NCBI GenBank assembly: GCA_030620935.1
Contig: JAUXIP010000096.1
Location: 1-7,418, forward strand
DNA: 7,418 nt
Source: Deltaproteobacteria bacterium
GTDB lineage: Bacteria > Desulfobacterota_B > Binatia > UBA9968
Direction: 5' to 3'
Under the pieces are notes generated by a model. The model saw only the letters and a list, made by a program, of their open reading frames with translations. It was not told the DNA's origin and searched no databases. Made by a program: the position numbers and the translations under genes. Within the stretch, counting starts at the first letter, position 1; the number at the start of each line of letters is the position of its first letter. Below, piece by piece: positions 1 through 5,752 of this stretch.

Positions 1-286
1 CGGCTCTTCAAGCCAGCCCCGACCAGGCGTAGAGACTGACACGCTCGACCGCCTCGCTCCAACGACTCTTTAAGTACGCCTCCACTGAGCCTGTCCTGAG
101 CCCTTCGGCTCCGCTCAGGATAAACTCCGCCGAAGGATCGGTTTCTCGCGCGCCGTTCGGCGGCCTTCGTCCCGAGCTCAGGCCGAGGGGAGCTCACGGT
201 CGAAGCCTCGCGGGCATTTTAACTTGGACCTTTTTGACCAGGATGGGAACAGAATTTTCTGAACATTCTGCTAGAAAAGAGATCGA
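1..286. other. Gene-free left flank with GC-rich repeat-type DNA
   Basis: No complete gene is visible in these 286 bases. On the minus strand one frame is open between a stop at 194-196 and a stop at 8-10. Its only plausible start is a GTG giving about 25 residues (VEAYLKSRWSEAVERVSLYA...), and the upstream part of the frame runs through the palindromic repeat at 85-136, so it looks like chance or the remnant of a gene end. I recognise no family in it. From about 200 to 286 the DNA becomes AT-richer and carries a 6-bp inverted repeat (CAGAAT 250-255 / ATTCTG 265-270). This lies just beyond the stop of the acyltransferase gene and may contribute to 3' end formation, but there is no clear T-run, so it is not a convincing terminator. 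Confidence 0.5.
85..136. repeat. Palindromic extragenic repeat (REP-like)
   Basis: The 8-bp arms TCCTGAGC (94-101) and GCTCAGGA (113-120) are perfect inverted repeats around an 11-nt loop. Within that loop CCTTCGGC (102-109) has its inverse complement GCCGAAGG at 129-136, giving two mutually exclusive hairpins. CTGAGC also occurs at 85-90 ahead of the arm. Interleaved CTGAGC/CCTTCGG palindromes of this kind are typical of multi-copy extragenic repeats in environmental bacterial genomes. Only one copy is in the window, so the repeat status is inferred from its structure. Confidence 0.55.
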
Positions 287-1192
287 TCAAGCGGAGATGC
301 TCTTCATCCGAACCGTTAGCCAGCTCCACTGGTCGGGATAGCGTCTTATGAGATTTTCCAGATAACGGACGATTTCTTGAGTGTTGTGTGTAATATCACT
401 CAGGAGGTCTCCGTTTCTCGTCAGGGAAATCTCGGGTTCAATGATGAGGTGCAGGCCTCCCTCATAGTTCCTTACCAGGTAGAGTGGCACTACCGGGGCT
501 CCTGTCCTGAGCGCCAGACTGACGGGTCCTCGAGGAGAGGGGACCGGCTGGCCGAATAAGATACTCTGAATTTTTCCCTTCTTGAGATTATCCCCCAGGA
601 TAAAGACGATCTCATTTTTCTTTAAGGCGCCGAGGACTTGCCTTACGGCCATATGCCTAGGCCGGGAGGGAATGATCTTTTGATGAAAATAGGGGAGGTA
701 GCGCTCTATGATAGCTTTTATCTTTTGCTCGGGTGGGACGCGGAAAAGAGTCGAACACGGGTAACCCTCGACTCCCAGCCGCGCCCCCACCAGCACAAAG
801 TTGCCGATATGTGCCCCTAGGGCTATGACCCCTTTTCCTTTTGCCAGCGCTGCCTGAAGATTTTCTATTCCGTCAATCCTGACCATCCTCTGTACACTTT
901 CAGGATGATGTACCTGCTGAAAACAGTCGACCAGGTTTTTTGCAAAATGCTGCTGGATGCCTTTGGCCAGGCCCTTTTTCGTGGCCGGGGAGTAGGCTTG
1001 ACCGAAAGCAGCGCCTAGATTTTGAATGATGCGTCTTCTCGGAACAAGAACGTAGATCAAAAGCCTGAGCAACGGCATCGAGAAGCGGCGGAACCAATTA
1101 AAGGGAAGAGATCTGAGTAGCCCTACAAAAATAAAAATAGTTCCCTCTAAACAACGATAGCGAAGCCATTGGCAGGATTTTCTAAAGATCAT
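287..1192 (-). CDS. LpxL/HtrB-like lysophospholipid acyltransferase family protein
   Basis: This 301-residue protein has the length and motif order of the LpxL/HtrB (LABLAT) family. These are inner-membrane acyltransferases that transfer an acyl chain to lipid A precursors or related lipids. A hydrophobic N-terminal stretch (about residues 17-50) would anchor it in the membrane. The catalytic-histidine block is GAHIGNF (126-132), and the downstream block GDNLKKG...ILFGQPVPSPRGP (200-223) then LALRTGAPVVPLY (226-238) matches the family's DQ...FFG.pa.t..gpa.LA..tgA.vvP region. The HX4(D/E) catalytic motif is altered: the acidic position after H128 is V133 (codon GTG at 794-796). The true substrate and activity are therefore uncertain. 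The ATG at 1192 is preceded by AAGGTG at short spacing and by a good promoter. It probably forms its own transcript downstream of the LysR pair. Family is sure; lipid A as the substrate is an inference. Confidence 0.88.
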   Translation of the reverse strand: MIFRKSCQWLRYRCLEGTIFIFVGLLRSLPFNWFRRFSMPLLRLLIYVLVPRRRIIQNLGAAFGQAYSPATKKGLAKGIQQHFAKNLVDCFQQVHHPESVQRMVRIDGIENLQAALAKGKGVIALGAHIGNFVLVGARLGVEGYPCSTLFRVPPEQKIKAIIERYLPYFHQKIIPSRPRHMAVRQVLGALKKNEIVFILGDNLKKGKIQSILFGQPVPSPRGPVSLALRTGAPVVPLYLVRNYEGGLHLIIEPEISLTRNGDLLSDITHNTQEIVRYLENLIRRYPDQWSWLTVRMKSISA

Positions 1193-1210
1193 AGCACCTT
1201 AAATTCTATT

Positions 1211-1228
1211 TATTTCCGGTATTTCCGG
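1211..1228. repeat. Tandem 9-bp direct repeat in acyltransferase leader
   Basis: TATTTCCGG occurs twice head to tail (1211-1219 and 1220-1228), inside the predicted untranslated leader between the promoter at 1253-1281 and the acyltransferase start codon. It could be a regulator-binding or RNA-structure element, or slippage. No function is recognisable. Confidence 0.5.
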
Positions 1229-1252
1229 CTTTAGCCCAGAAATGTCATTTAT

Positions 1253-1281
1253 ATTTAAACGATTTAGGTATAAATAGTCAA
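1253..1281 (-). promoter_or_regulatory. Sigma70-type promoter for the acyltransferase gene
   Basis: Read on the minus strand, TTGACT (1281-1276) is separated by exactly 17 bp from TTAAAT (1258-1253) in an AT-rich stretch. The -35 box matches the consensus at 5 of 6 positions and the -10 box at 4 of 6. Transcription would start near 1246, giving a leader of about 54 nt. This suggests the acyltransferase gene is transcribed independently of the LysR genes upstream. Confidence 0.55.
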
Positions 1282-1395
1282 GACTTAAAGTATTATCCTG
1301 GACAGCCCTGCAGGTCTGTGAGCCACTTGGCATTCGTCTAGTTACATCTGGTTAGAGACAGTGTTGAGCGACTACGCGCTTGGAGCCAAAAAGCT

Positions 1396-2313
1396 TCAGG
1401 AGCGACTTGTTGGGGGTTCTTTGTAATTTTTGAGAAAGGTGTTGAATGCCCGAACCATAGGTGAACCCTGGCGGCTCTTATGAACCGCGATATACTGAGT
1501 TCTTGCCAGTTTGAACTCCGGGACGCGGACAACGTTGAATCTGCCTGCCTTAATTTCCCACGCGGCTTGGCACATAAAGGTAAAGCCAATGCCGAGCCCA
1601 TCGGCAACCGCCGTCCTAACGATGTCCCGACTACCGAACGAGGTCGTGACCTCCAATGCAGGCACGAGAGACAGCCCTTGTTCGGCAAAAATGGCCTCAA
1701 CGCCATCTCGTACGGGGCTTTCTCCCTTTTTACCTACAACGAAACGTTCCTTGGCAAGAACCTCCAAAGAGACAGAGCGTTTTTTTGAGAGTGGATGGCG
1801 CGGGGGCGCGATGACGATAACCTTGTCCTCGCGGTAAGGCTTGACGAGCAGGTGAGGGGATTGGGAAGATCGGCCTAAGATGCCGACATCGATTTTTCCT
1901 TCCAGGAGCATTTTTTCTAGGACCTTGCTCGGCTCTATTCGCAGAAAGACGTCGACCCCACTATGCTGGTTTTGAAATGCGTAAATCGCCGCTGGAAGAA
2001 AAGAGGCGCCGGCCATCGCGGAGCCGCCGACCGACAGCTTGCCTTTTTTCAGCCCCTGAATTTCATCCAAGGCGTCTTTAAGGATGTCCACTTTGGCGAG
2101 GATCTCTTGAACGCGGCTAAACAGTTCCTCCCCAGCTCTGGTCAGGTGAACGCTATTGCCCAGCCGTTCGAAGAGCTTGGCTCCCAATTCCAGTTGCAGG
2201 CTCCGGACAAGCAAAGTAACCGAGGGTTGGCGGACTTCCAGTTTTTCGGCTGCTTTAGTGAAGCTTTTAAAGTCAGCAACCGTGGTAAATACTCTCAATT
2301 GATGTAAGGTCAT
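1396..2313 (-). CDS. LysR-type transcriptional regulator, copy 1
   Basis: A full-length LysR regulator of 305 residues. The N-terminal winged helix-turn-helix (about 1-60) shows the family signature: LHQLRVFTTVADFKSFTKAA, then VRQPSVTLLVRSLQLELGAKLFER. The linker helix follows (about 60-90), then a periplasmic-binding-protein-fold effector domain (about 92-295) starting with KGKLSVGG and including LPAAIYAF, ALEVTTSFGS and VADGLGIGF. LysR proteins bind T-N11-A sites as tetramers and respond to a small ligand. The ligand here cannot be read from sequence. The ATG at 2313 is preceded by AAAGGA five bases upstream. It lies 137 bp downstream of a close paralogue on the same strand, with its own promoter between. 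Its DNA-binding half is about 85% identical to that paralogue (82 of 97 residues), the effector half far less, so both may recognise related operators but different ligands. No obvious metabolic target lies alongside. Confidence 0.95.
   Translation of the reverse strand: MTLHQLRVFTTVADFKSFTKAAEKLEVRQPSVTLLVRSLQLELGAKLFERLGNSVHLTRAGEELFSRVQEILAKVDILKDALDEIQGLKKGKLSVGGSAMAGASFLPAAIYAFQNQHSGVDVFLRIEPSKVLEKMLLEGKIDVGILGRSSQSPHLLVKPYREDKVIVIAPPRHPLSKKRSVSLEVLAKERFVVGKKGESPVRDGVEAIFAEQGLSLVPALEVTTSFGSRDIVRTAVADGLGIGFTFMCQAAWEIKAGRFNVVRVPEFKLARTQYIAVHKSRQGSPMVRAFNTFLKNYKEPPTSRS
2024..2096 (-). repeat. Copy 1 of a 73-bp near-identical segment shared by the LysR paralogues
   Basis: This segment encodes the LysR linker region (KVDILKDALDEIQGLKKGKLSVGG, about residues 74-97). 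It matches 3058-3130 at 69 of 73 bases. The paralogues diverge much more on the 3' side, in the effector domain. This indicates a recent duplication or gene conversion limited to the DNA-binding and linker half. Confidence 0.85.
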
Positions 2314-2361
2314 AAAAATCCTTTTGGGGTGGGCCGTCAGCCCATTAGAAAAAAGTAATTC

Positions 2362-2390
2362 TATATACCACGGGACAATTGCAAACTCAA
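2362..2390 (-). promoter_or_regulatory. Candidate promoter for LysR copy 1
   Basis: On the minus strand, TTGAGT (2390-2385) and TATATA (2367-2362) are 17 bp apart, each matching the sigma70 consensus at 4 of 6 positions. The predicted start is near 2355, a leader of about 42 nt. In that leader a small inverted repeat, TGGGC (2330-2334) / GCCCA (2340-2344), sits just upstream of the ribosome-binding site. No transcription data are available, so this is a pattern match only. Confidence 0.4.
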
Positions 2391-2450
2391 GCCGCCATGA
2401 TTATGGTCAAAACCGGTCCCTTAGAAGTCCCAAAACCCACGGTGGTGAAA

Positions 2451-3347
2451 CTAGTTGTTGTAATGCCTCAAAAAGTTCACAAACGATTGGACCATGGGGT
2501 ATTTCCGTCTTTCCTTATGGAAGACTATTCGGACCGTTTGTGTCAATTGAAGCTCTGGAACCTTGAGCATTTTGAGATGTCCCCCATCCGCCGCCCACGT
2601 GACGTGGCACTTAGGGAGAAAACCGATGCCATATCCGCTCGCCACAGCTCTTTTAATGGCATCCTTACCTCCGCCATTGTGATTGATTTCCAGGGCGGGG
2701 GAAAAGGGTAGCCCCTTCTCCGTAAATCTCTGTTCCACCGTGTCGCGGAGAAATCCATCTCTTTCATGGGTAATGAGAGGTTCTTTAGCAAGAAGTTTCA
2801 AGGGCACGAAACGCCTTTTAGCCAAGGGATGTTTCGGCGAAGCGATAGCTACGATGTCTTCTTCGCGATACGGTTCGCTCACTAAGAGCGGAGAGTTGGG
2901 AAACAATCCCATGACGGTTACGTCGAGCACGCCGTCCAAAAGTTGTTTCTCAAGCACGTGGCTTCTTTCGATCCTGAGAGTTACGTTAACCCCCGGGTTG
3001 TTTTTCTTGAAAGTCTGGACGGCTGCCGGAAGAAAAGAATCGCCCGCAATATCGCAGCCGCCGACCGACAGCTTCCCTTTCTTCAGCCCCTGAATTTCAT
3101 CCAAGGCATCTTTGAGGATGTCCACTTTGGTGACAATTTCTTCGGTCCGCCGAAGAAGTTCTTCACCGGCGGGCGTCAGATGAACTTTATTGCCCAACCG
3201 CTCGAAGAGTTTGGCTCCCAATTCCCGTTGCAGGCTTCGGACGAGCAGGGTGACGGACGGCTGGCGCACTTTCAGCGCTTCGCCCGCCTTGGTGAAGCTT
3301 TTAAGCCTGGCGACCGTGATAAAGACCCTGAGCTGATGTAGTGTCAT
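2451..3347 (-). CDS. LysR-type transcriptional regulator, copy 2
   Basis: A 298-residue LysR regulator, paralogous to the gene just downstream. The winged HTH (1-60: LHQLRVFITVARLKSFTKA, VRQPSVTLLVRSLQ) and linker (to about 90) are nearly the same as in copy 1. The effector domain (about 92-295: KGKLSVGG, DSFLPAAVQTF, VLEKQLLDG, REEDIVAIASPKHPLAKRR, VASGYGIGFLP) is only about half identical. The ATG at 3347 is chosen over an in-frame TTG at 3485. The methionine aligns exactly with the paralogue's start, it has GAGG five bases upstream, and the candidate promoter (3409-3437) would lie inside the longer version. The gene is divergent from the YqgE/AlgH-family gene across about 270 bp. LysR proteins often control their divergent neighbour, so that gene is a possible but unproven target. 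The ligand is unknown. Confidence 0.94.
   Translation of the reverse strand: MTLHQLRVFITVARLKSFTKAGEALKVRQPSVTLLVRSLQRELGAKLFERLGNKVHLTPAGEELLRRTEEIVTKVDILKDALDEIQGLKKGKLSVGGCDIAGDSFLPAAVQTFKKNNPGVNVTLRIERSHVLEKQLLDGVLDVTVMGLFPNSPLLVSEPYREEDIVAIASPKHPLAKRRFVPLKLLAKEPLITHERDGFLRDTVEQRFTEKGLPFSPALEINHNGGGKDAIKRAVASGYGIGFLPKCHVTWAADGGHLKMLKVPELQLTQTVRIVFHKERRKYPMVQSFVNFLRHYNN
3058..3130 (-). repeat. Copy 2 of the 73-bp near-identical LysR segment
   Basis: Counterpart of 2024-2096, in the same orientation, 69 of 73 bases identical, four scattered substitutions and no indels. It encodes the same linker-helix residues of the upstream LysR paralogue. Confidence 0.85.
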
Positions 3348-3408
3348 AAAATCCTCGGTATGTATTAAATTTTGTTTTGCCGGGGGGCAATAACCGCTTA
3401 GTTGGTTG

Positions 3409-3437
3409 CGTATAGCACTGAGAAGGTCAATATTCAA
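3409..3437 (-). promoter_or_regulatory. Candidate promoter for LysR copy 2
   Basis: On the minus strand, TTGAAT (3437-3432) and TATACG (3414-3409) are 17 bp apart, each matching the consensus at 4 of 6 positions. The start would be near 3402, a leader of about 55 nt. The leader contains a small hairpin (TTGCC / GGCAA around four G bases, near 3377-3390). Its position supports the ATG at 3347 as the true start of the LysR gene. Confidence 0.4.
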
Positions 3438-3570
3438 GTGGAAGCTATTGTGCCTTTTCCCCAGGTAGAATAGTGCTTGTACCAAAGGACGATTGCGAGG
3501 AATTCTTTTTTTTGAGTAGAATCACCGAGTACGATTGCCTAGGAAATGGAAACGCTGCAAAATCACTATG

Positions 3571-3597
3571 TTGAGCGGGCGGCTAGTCTTGTATAGG
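3571..3597 (+). promoter_or_regulatory. Weak candidate promoter for the YqgE/AlgH-family gene
   Basis: TTGAGC (3571-3576) and TATAGG (3592-3597) resemble -35 and -10 boxes, but the 15-bp spacer is short. Transcription from here would give a leader of about 13 nt. The rest of the 3438-3616 interval shows no better plus-strand promoter. A LysR-dependent promoter, which often has poor boxes, would be compatible with this. Confidence 0.25.
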
Positions 3598-3616
3598 TGG
3601 GGTCTGGAATGATCGT

Positions 3617-4258
3617 ATGGCTACGCAACATAGCTGTTGTTTGAGTTTGGCGACCGGATTTTTCGCTCTCCTGTTGCTCGGAGTCATAGGATCGAGTTCA
3701 GGGCAGAGCGCTGCCGAAGAGGCAGACGGATATCTCACGGGCCAACTCTTGGTGGCCTCACCTGCAATGCGTGACCCTCGTTTTGTCCAGGCCGTAATCT
3801 ACATGATAGCCCACAATAAAGAAGGCGCCATGGGACTTGTAGTCAACCGCCCATTGGCAAGGGGGCCGATTTGGGATCTTCTCAAATCTCTTGGAGTCGA
3901 GGATGTCGAGGGTGAGGATACCGGCGTTGAGACCATACTCTACTACGGTGGCCCGGTGGAATCGGATAAGGGGTTCATTCTCCATACAAGCGACTACGCG
4001 CTGAAAGGGACGCAAATAGTGGACGACGGCATCGCGGTGACAACGGATATTGAAATTCTTCGTGCCCTAGCCCGCGGTAAAGGCCCGCGGCGAAGCCTTA
4101 TGATTATGGGTTATGCCGGTTGGGCCCCTGGTCAGCTTGAGGCGGAGATGCGACGGGATGATTGGTTCTCGATACCGGCAGAGCAATCCCTGATCTTCGA
4201 CGAGGACTCGAAAAGCAAGTGGCGCCGGGCGAGTGACAGACGCAGAATTAAGACCTAA
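3617..4258 (+). CDS. YqgE/AlgH family protein with N-terminal signal-peptide-like extension
   Basis: The body matches the YqgE/AlgH (UPF0301, DUF179) family throughout: GQLLVASPAMRDPRF (42-56), HNKEGAMGLVVNRPL (66-80), YYGGPVESDKGFILH (109-123) and GYAGWAPGQLEAEM (165-178), ending with the usual LIFD...KW tail. Biochemical function in the family is not firmly established; AlgH has been linked to alginate regulation in Pseudomonas. Family members usually start a few residues before the GQLL motif and are about 185 residues long. Here 38 extra residues precede it: a short polar n-region, a hydrophobic core (LATGFFALLLLGVIGS, 11-26) and a possible signal peptidase site after SAA (31-33). No lipobox cysteine follows the hydrophobic core. 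This suggests export or membrane anchoring. The ATG at 3617 has only a weak GGA eight bases upstream. No alternative ATG, GTG or TTG sits near residue 38, which supports the long form. The gene is divergent from LysR copy 2 and convergent with the ferredoxin-like gene. Confidence 0.92.
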   Translation: MATQHSCCLSLATGFFALLLLGVIGSSSGQSAAEEADGYLTGQLLVASPAMRDPRFVQAVIYMIAHNKEGAMGLVVNRPLARGPIWDLLKSLGVEDVEGEDTGVETILYYGGPVESDKGFILHTSDYALKGTQIVDDGIAVTTDIEILRALARGKGPRRSLMIMGYAGWAPGQLEAEMRRDDWFSIPAEQSLIFDEDSKSKWRRASDRRRIKT

Positions 4259-4283
4259 ACGGCAATATCACAGCTTCAATCAA

Positions 4284-4607
4284 CTAGGCTTTTTTCTGGG
4301 CAGCGCCGCATCGGGGGCAGGTGAGTGGGGGAGGGGCTTTGAGAATGGACCAGCCACACTCTCGACAACTTTCTACGTCTTCGCCGAGCATTCCACGGAC
4401 CATGGGTCCGCATCTGGCTGCGCCGCATGGACCGGTTCCCACTCCGGTTTTTCGGCGAACCGTCTCGAAGGTAGTCGCCCCGCGCTGAATCGCCTTGACT
4501 ATGATTCCTTTGCGGATTTTATTGCACAGACAGATGGGGCGGTAGGCATCGATGACTGCCTGTTCACGTGCTTTTCTGATGTCCTCTTGAGATTTAAGGT
4601 TGTCCAT
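4284..4607 (-). CDS. BFD-type [2Fe-2S] protein fused to a C-terminal zinc ribbon
   Basis: This 107-residue protein has two metal-binding modules. Residues about 22-75 resemble the BFD-like [2Fe-2S] domain of bacterioferritin-associated ferredoxin and of nitrite reductase and glycerol dehydrogenase subunits. It has C26-L-C28 followed by an N-K-I...I-R-G helix, then GTGPCGAARC with C61 and C66, matching the C-x-C...C-x4-C cluster ligands. Residues 81-100 (CRECG...CPRCG) form a second four-cysteine module, C81-x2-C84 and C97-x2-C100, as in zinc ribbons or rubredoxin-like knuckles. The product is probably a small cytoplasmic redox or iron-handling protein. Bacterioferritin itself is not in the window. 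The ATG at 4607 is fixed by an in-frame stop five codons upstream (4620-4622). It lacks a well-placed Shine-Dalgarno: the nearest GGAGA is about 20 nt away, inside an inverted repeat. Convergent with the YqgE/AlgH gene, 25 bp between stops and no terminator visible there. Confidence 0.84.
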   Translation of the reverse strand: MDNLKSQEDIRKAREQAVIDAYRPICLCNKIRKGIIVKAIQRGATTFETVRRKTGVGTGPCGAARCGPMVRGMLGEDVESCRECGWSILKAPPPLTCPRCGAAQKKA

Positions 4608-4609
4608 TG

Positions 4610-4636
4610 AAATTGGATGTTAATTTTCTCCAATTT
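4610..4636. promoter_or_regulatory. 8-bp inverted repeat abutting the start of the [2Fe-2S] gene
   Basis: AAATTGGA (4610-4617) and TCCAATTT (4629-4636) are perfect inverted repeats with an 11-nt spacer, ending two bases from the start codon at 4607. On the mRNA the 5' arm contains most of the only Shine-Dalgarno-like GGAGA, so a hairpin could mask it. As DNA it has the size and symmetry of a dimeric repressor operator. Which of these applies is not decidable from sequence. Confidence 0.45.
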
Positions 4637-4667
4637 TAACGGATTTCATCGGCTAATCCTATAGGGA

Positions 4668-4696
4668 ATTTTAATCTATTAGAATCCCAAAGTAAG
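4668..4696 (-). promoter_or_regulatory. Weak candidate promoter for the [2Fe-2S] gene
   Basis: On the minus strand, TAAAAT (4673-4668, 5 of 6 matches to the -10 consensus) lies 17 bp downstream of a poor -35, CTTACT (4696-4691, 3 of 6). It sits within an imperfect palindrome (4664-4688, GGGA...TCCC), and CCTATAGG lies next to it, so a regulated promoter is possible. The start would be near 4661. Confidence 0.3.
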
Positions 4697-4710
4697 GGCC
4701 TCGGGGAGCG

Positions 4711-4731
4711 AAGGGGCAGGACAGTCCCCTT
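4711..4731. other. Hairpin after the methyltransferase gene, no T-run
   Basis: AAGGGG (4711-4716) and CCCCTT (4726-4731) can pair around a 9-nt loop, 19 bp beyond the methyltransferase stop. On the minus strand no U-tract follows, so a classical intrinsic terminator is not supported. It could still be an mRNA-stabilising 3' hairpin. Read-through into the ferredoxin-like gene is possible. Confidence 0.4.
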
Positions 4732-4749
4732 AATATGTGATGTTCTCTT

Positions 4750-5742
4750 TTAATATTTTTCCCCGATAACCAGGGAGGACGTCAGGGGCGGAGGCAAGGG
4801 TGTTTGGGCGACGTGTTTAAAACCGGCCGTCTCCAGCCAGTGTCTAACCTCGCCGACGGAGTAACAACGGCCGTGCGCCGTGGTGAGAAGCATGAAAAGT
4901 GAAAAGATCGCACCGATAGGTGGATCGGTCCGCGCATCGGTAAGAATATGGTCTTTAATAACAATCTTTCCCCCGTGATCCAGGCATGAGTAGAGCTTTG
5001 CCATGAGCTTGGCGTTTTCTTCGCTGCTCTCGGCGTGGATAATATTGCAGAGGAAGATGAGCTGGTATCTGCCGGGAATAGGATCGGCTCGATAATCGCC
5101 GGGGACGAGTTTGACGCGCTCTTTTAAGCCGGAGGACCGCACAAATTTCTCCGTGATCTTCAGAGTCCCTGGAAGGTCAAAGATAGTCGCTCGTAGTGCC
5201 GGATACCTGAGGCAGAAGTGGATCGGATAGGTTCCGGGGCCGGAACCGACATCGAGCAGCTCTGCGACGCAGCCGAGATCGAGTTTTTCCGTCACAAGCT
5301 CGGCGTCTCCGCGCGCCCGCACCAGAGAGTGCATCGCCTGAATAAAGCGGCCGGTCTCTTCTTCGTTTTCCTGATACATGTCCGGTGTGCGAACGGGCTT
5401 CCCCGAACGAATGGCTTCTTCCAAGACGCCCCAGCAATCCCAGAGCGAAGCTTCGAAGAGAATCATGGCGCCGAAATACTGAGGAGAGCTGCCGACCAGG
5501 TAGACGGAAGAGATTTCGCTCAAAGAAAAACGATTCTCTCTTTTTTGCAAGAGGCCCACGGAAACCAGCGCATTCAAGAGCAACTCGGTAGCCCTTGAAT
5601 CGCAATCGAGAGCGGCGGAGATGCTCAAAGCATCCTGATTACCATCCTGGATCGCATCAAAAACCTTAAGCCTGACCGCTGTGTGTACAATGCGCGCTTC
5701 AACGTGTCCGCCCGCGAGCCTGGCTAGGTCGGAAAAGTTCAC
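4750..5742 (-). CDS. SAM-dependent O-methyltransferase (acetylserotonin/hydroxyneurosporene OMT-like family)
   Basis: A 330-residue class I methyltransferase with the two-domain plan of the O-methyltransferase family 2 (plant OMT, CrtF and BchU relatives). An N-terminal winged-helix dimerisation domain (about 8-85: VHTAVRLKVFDAI, CDSRATELLLNALVSVGLL, RFSLSE) is followed by a Rossmann catalytic domain. SAM-binding motif I is LLDVGSGPGTYP (162-173), with acidic D189 in FDLP closing the ribose-binding strand. H236 in CNIIHAESSEENAKLM lies where the family's catalytic base sits. GGKIVIKD (257-264) and a C-terminal EVRHWLETAGF (298-308) complete the fold. The acceptor is probably a hydroxyl on a small aromatic or isoprenoid molecule and cannot be specified. 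The start is GTG at 5742: TGAGGA (5747-5752) is correctly spaced and overlaps the upstream stop. It is the second gene of an operon with the AlbA_2-type regulator, which may control it. Confidence 0.9.
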   Translation of the reverse strand: MNFSDLARLAGGHVEARIVHTAVRLKVFDAIQDGNQDALSISAALDCDSRATELLLNALVSVGLLQKRENRFSLSEISSVYLVGSSPQYFGAMILFEASLWDCWGVLEEAIRSGKPVRTPDMYQENEEETGRFIQAMHSLVRARGDAELVTEKLDLGCVAELLDVGSGPGTYPIHFCLRYPALRATIFDLPGTLKITEKFVRSSGLKERVKLVPGDYRADPIPGRYQLIFLCNIIHAESSEENAKLMAKLYSCLDHGGKIVIKDHILTDARTDPPIGAIFSLFMLLTTAHGRCYSVGEVRHWLETAGFKHVAQTPLPPPLTSSLVIGEKY

Positions 5743-5746
5743 TCAG

Positions 5747-5752
5747 TCCTCA
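5747..5752 (-). promoter_or_regulatory. Ribosome-binding site coupling the regulator to the methyltransferase
   Basis: On the minus strand TGAGGA begins with the regulator's TGA stop (5752-5750) and is followed four bases later by GTG (5742). The Shine-Dalgarno therefore overlaps the upstream stop codon, a layout expected for translational coupling. It fixes GTG as the methyltransferase start. Confidence 0.75.

Noticed and set aside
8..193. A partial minus-strand gene entering from the left edge
   Set aside because: The frame is closed by stops at both ends inside the window, has only a GTG giving about 25 residues, and runs through a palindromic repeat.
3348..3485. N-terminal extension of LysR copy 2 from a TTG at 3485
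   Set aside because: The extra 46 residues have no counterpart in LysR proteins or in the tandem paralogue. The internal ATG at 3347 has a good ribosome-binding site, and a promoter lies inside the extension.
4711..4731. Intrinsic terminator of the methyltransferase operon
   Set aside because: A 6-bp stem is present but no T-run follows on the minus strand.
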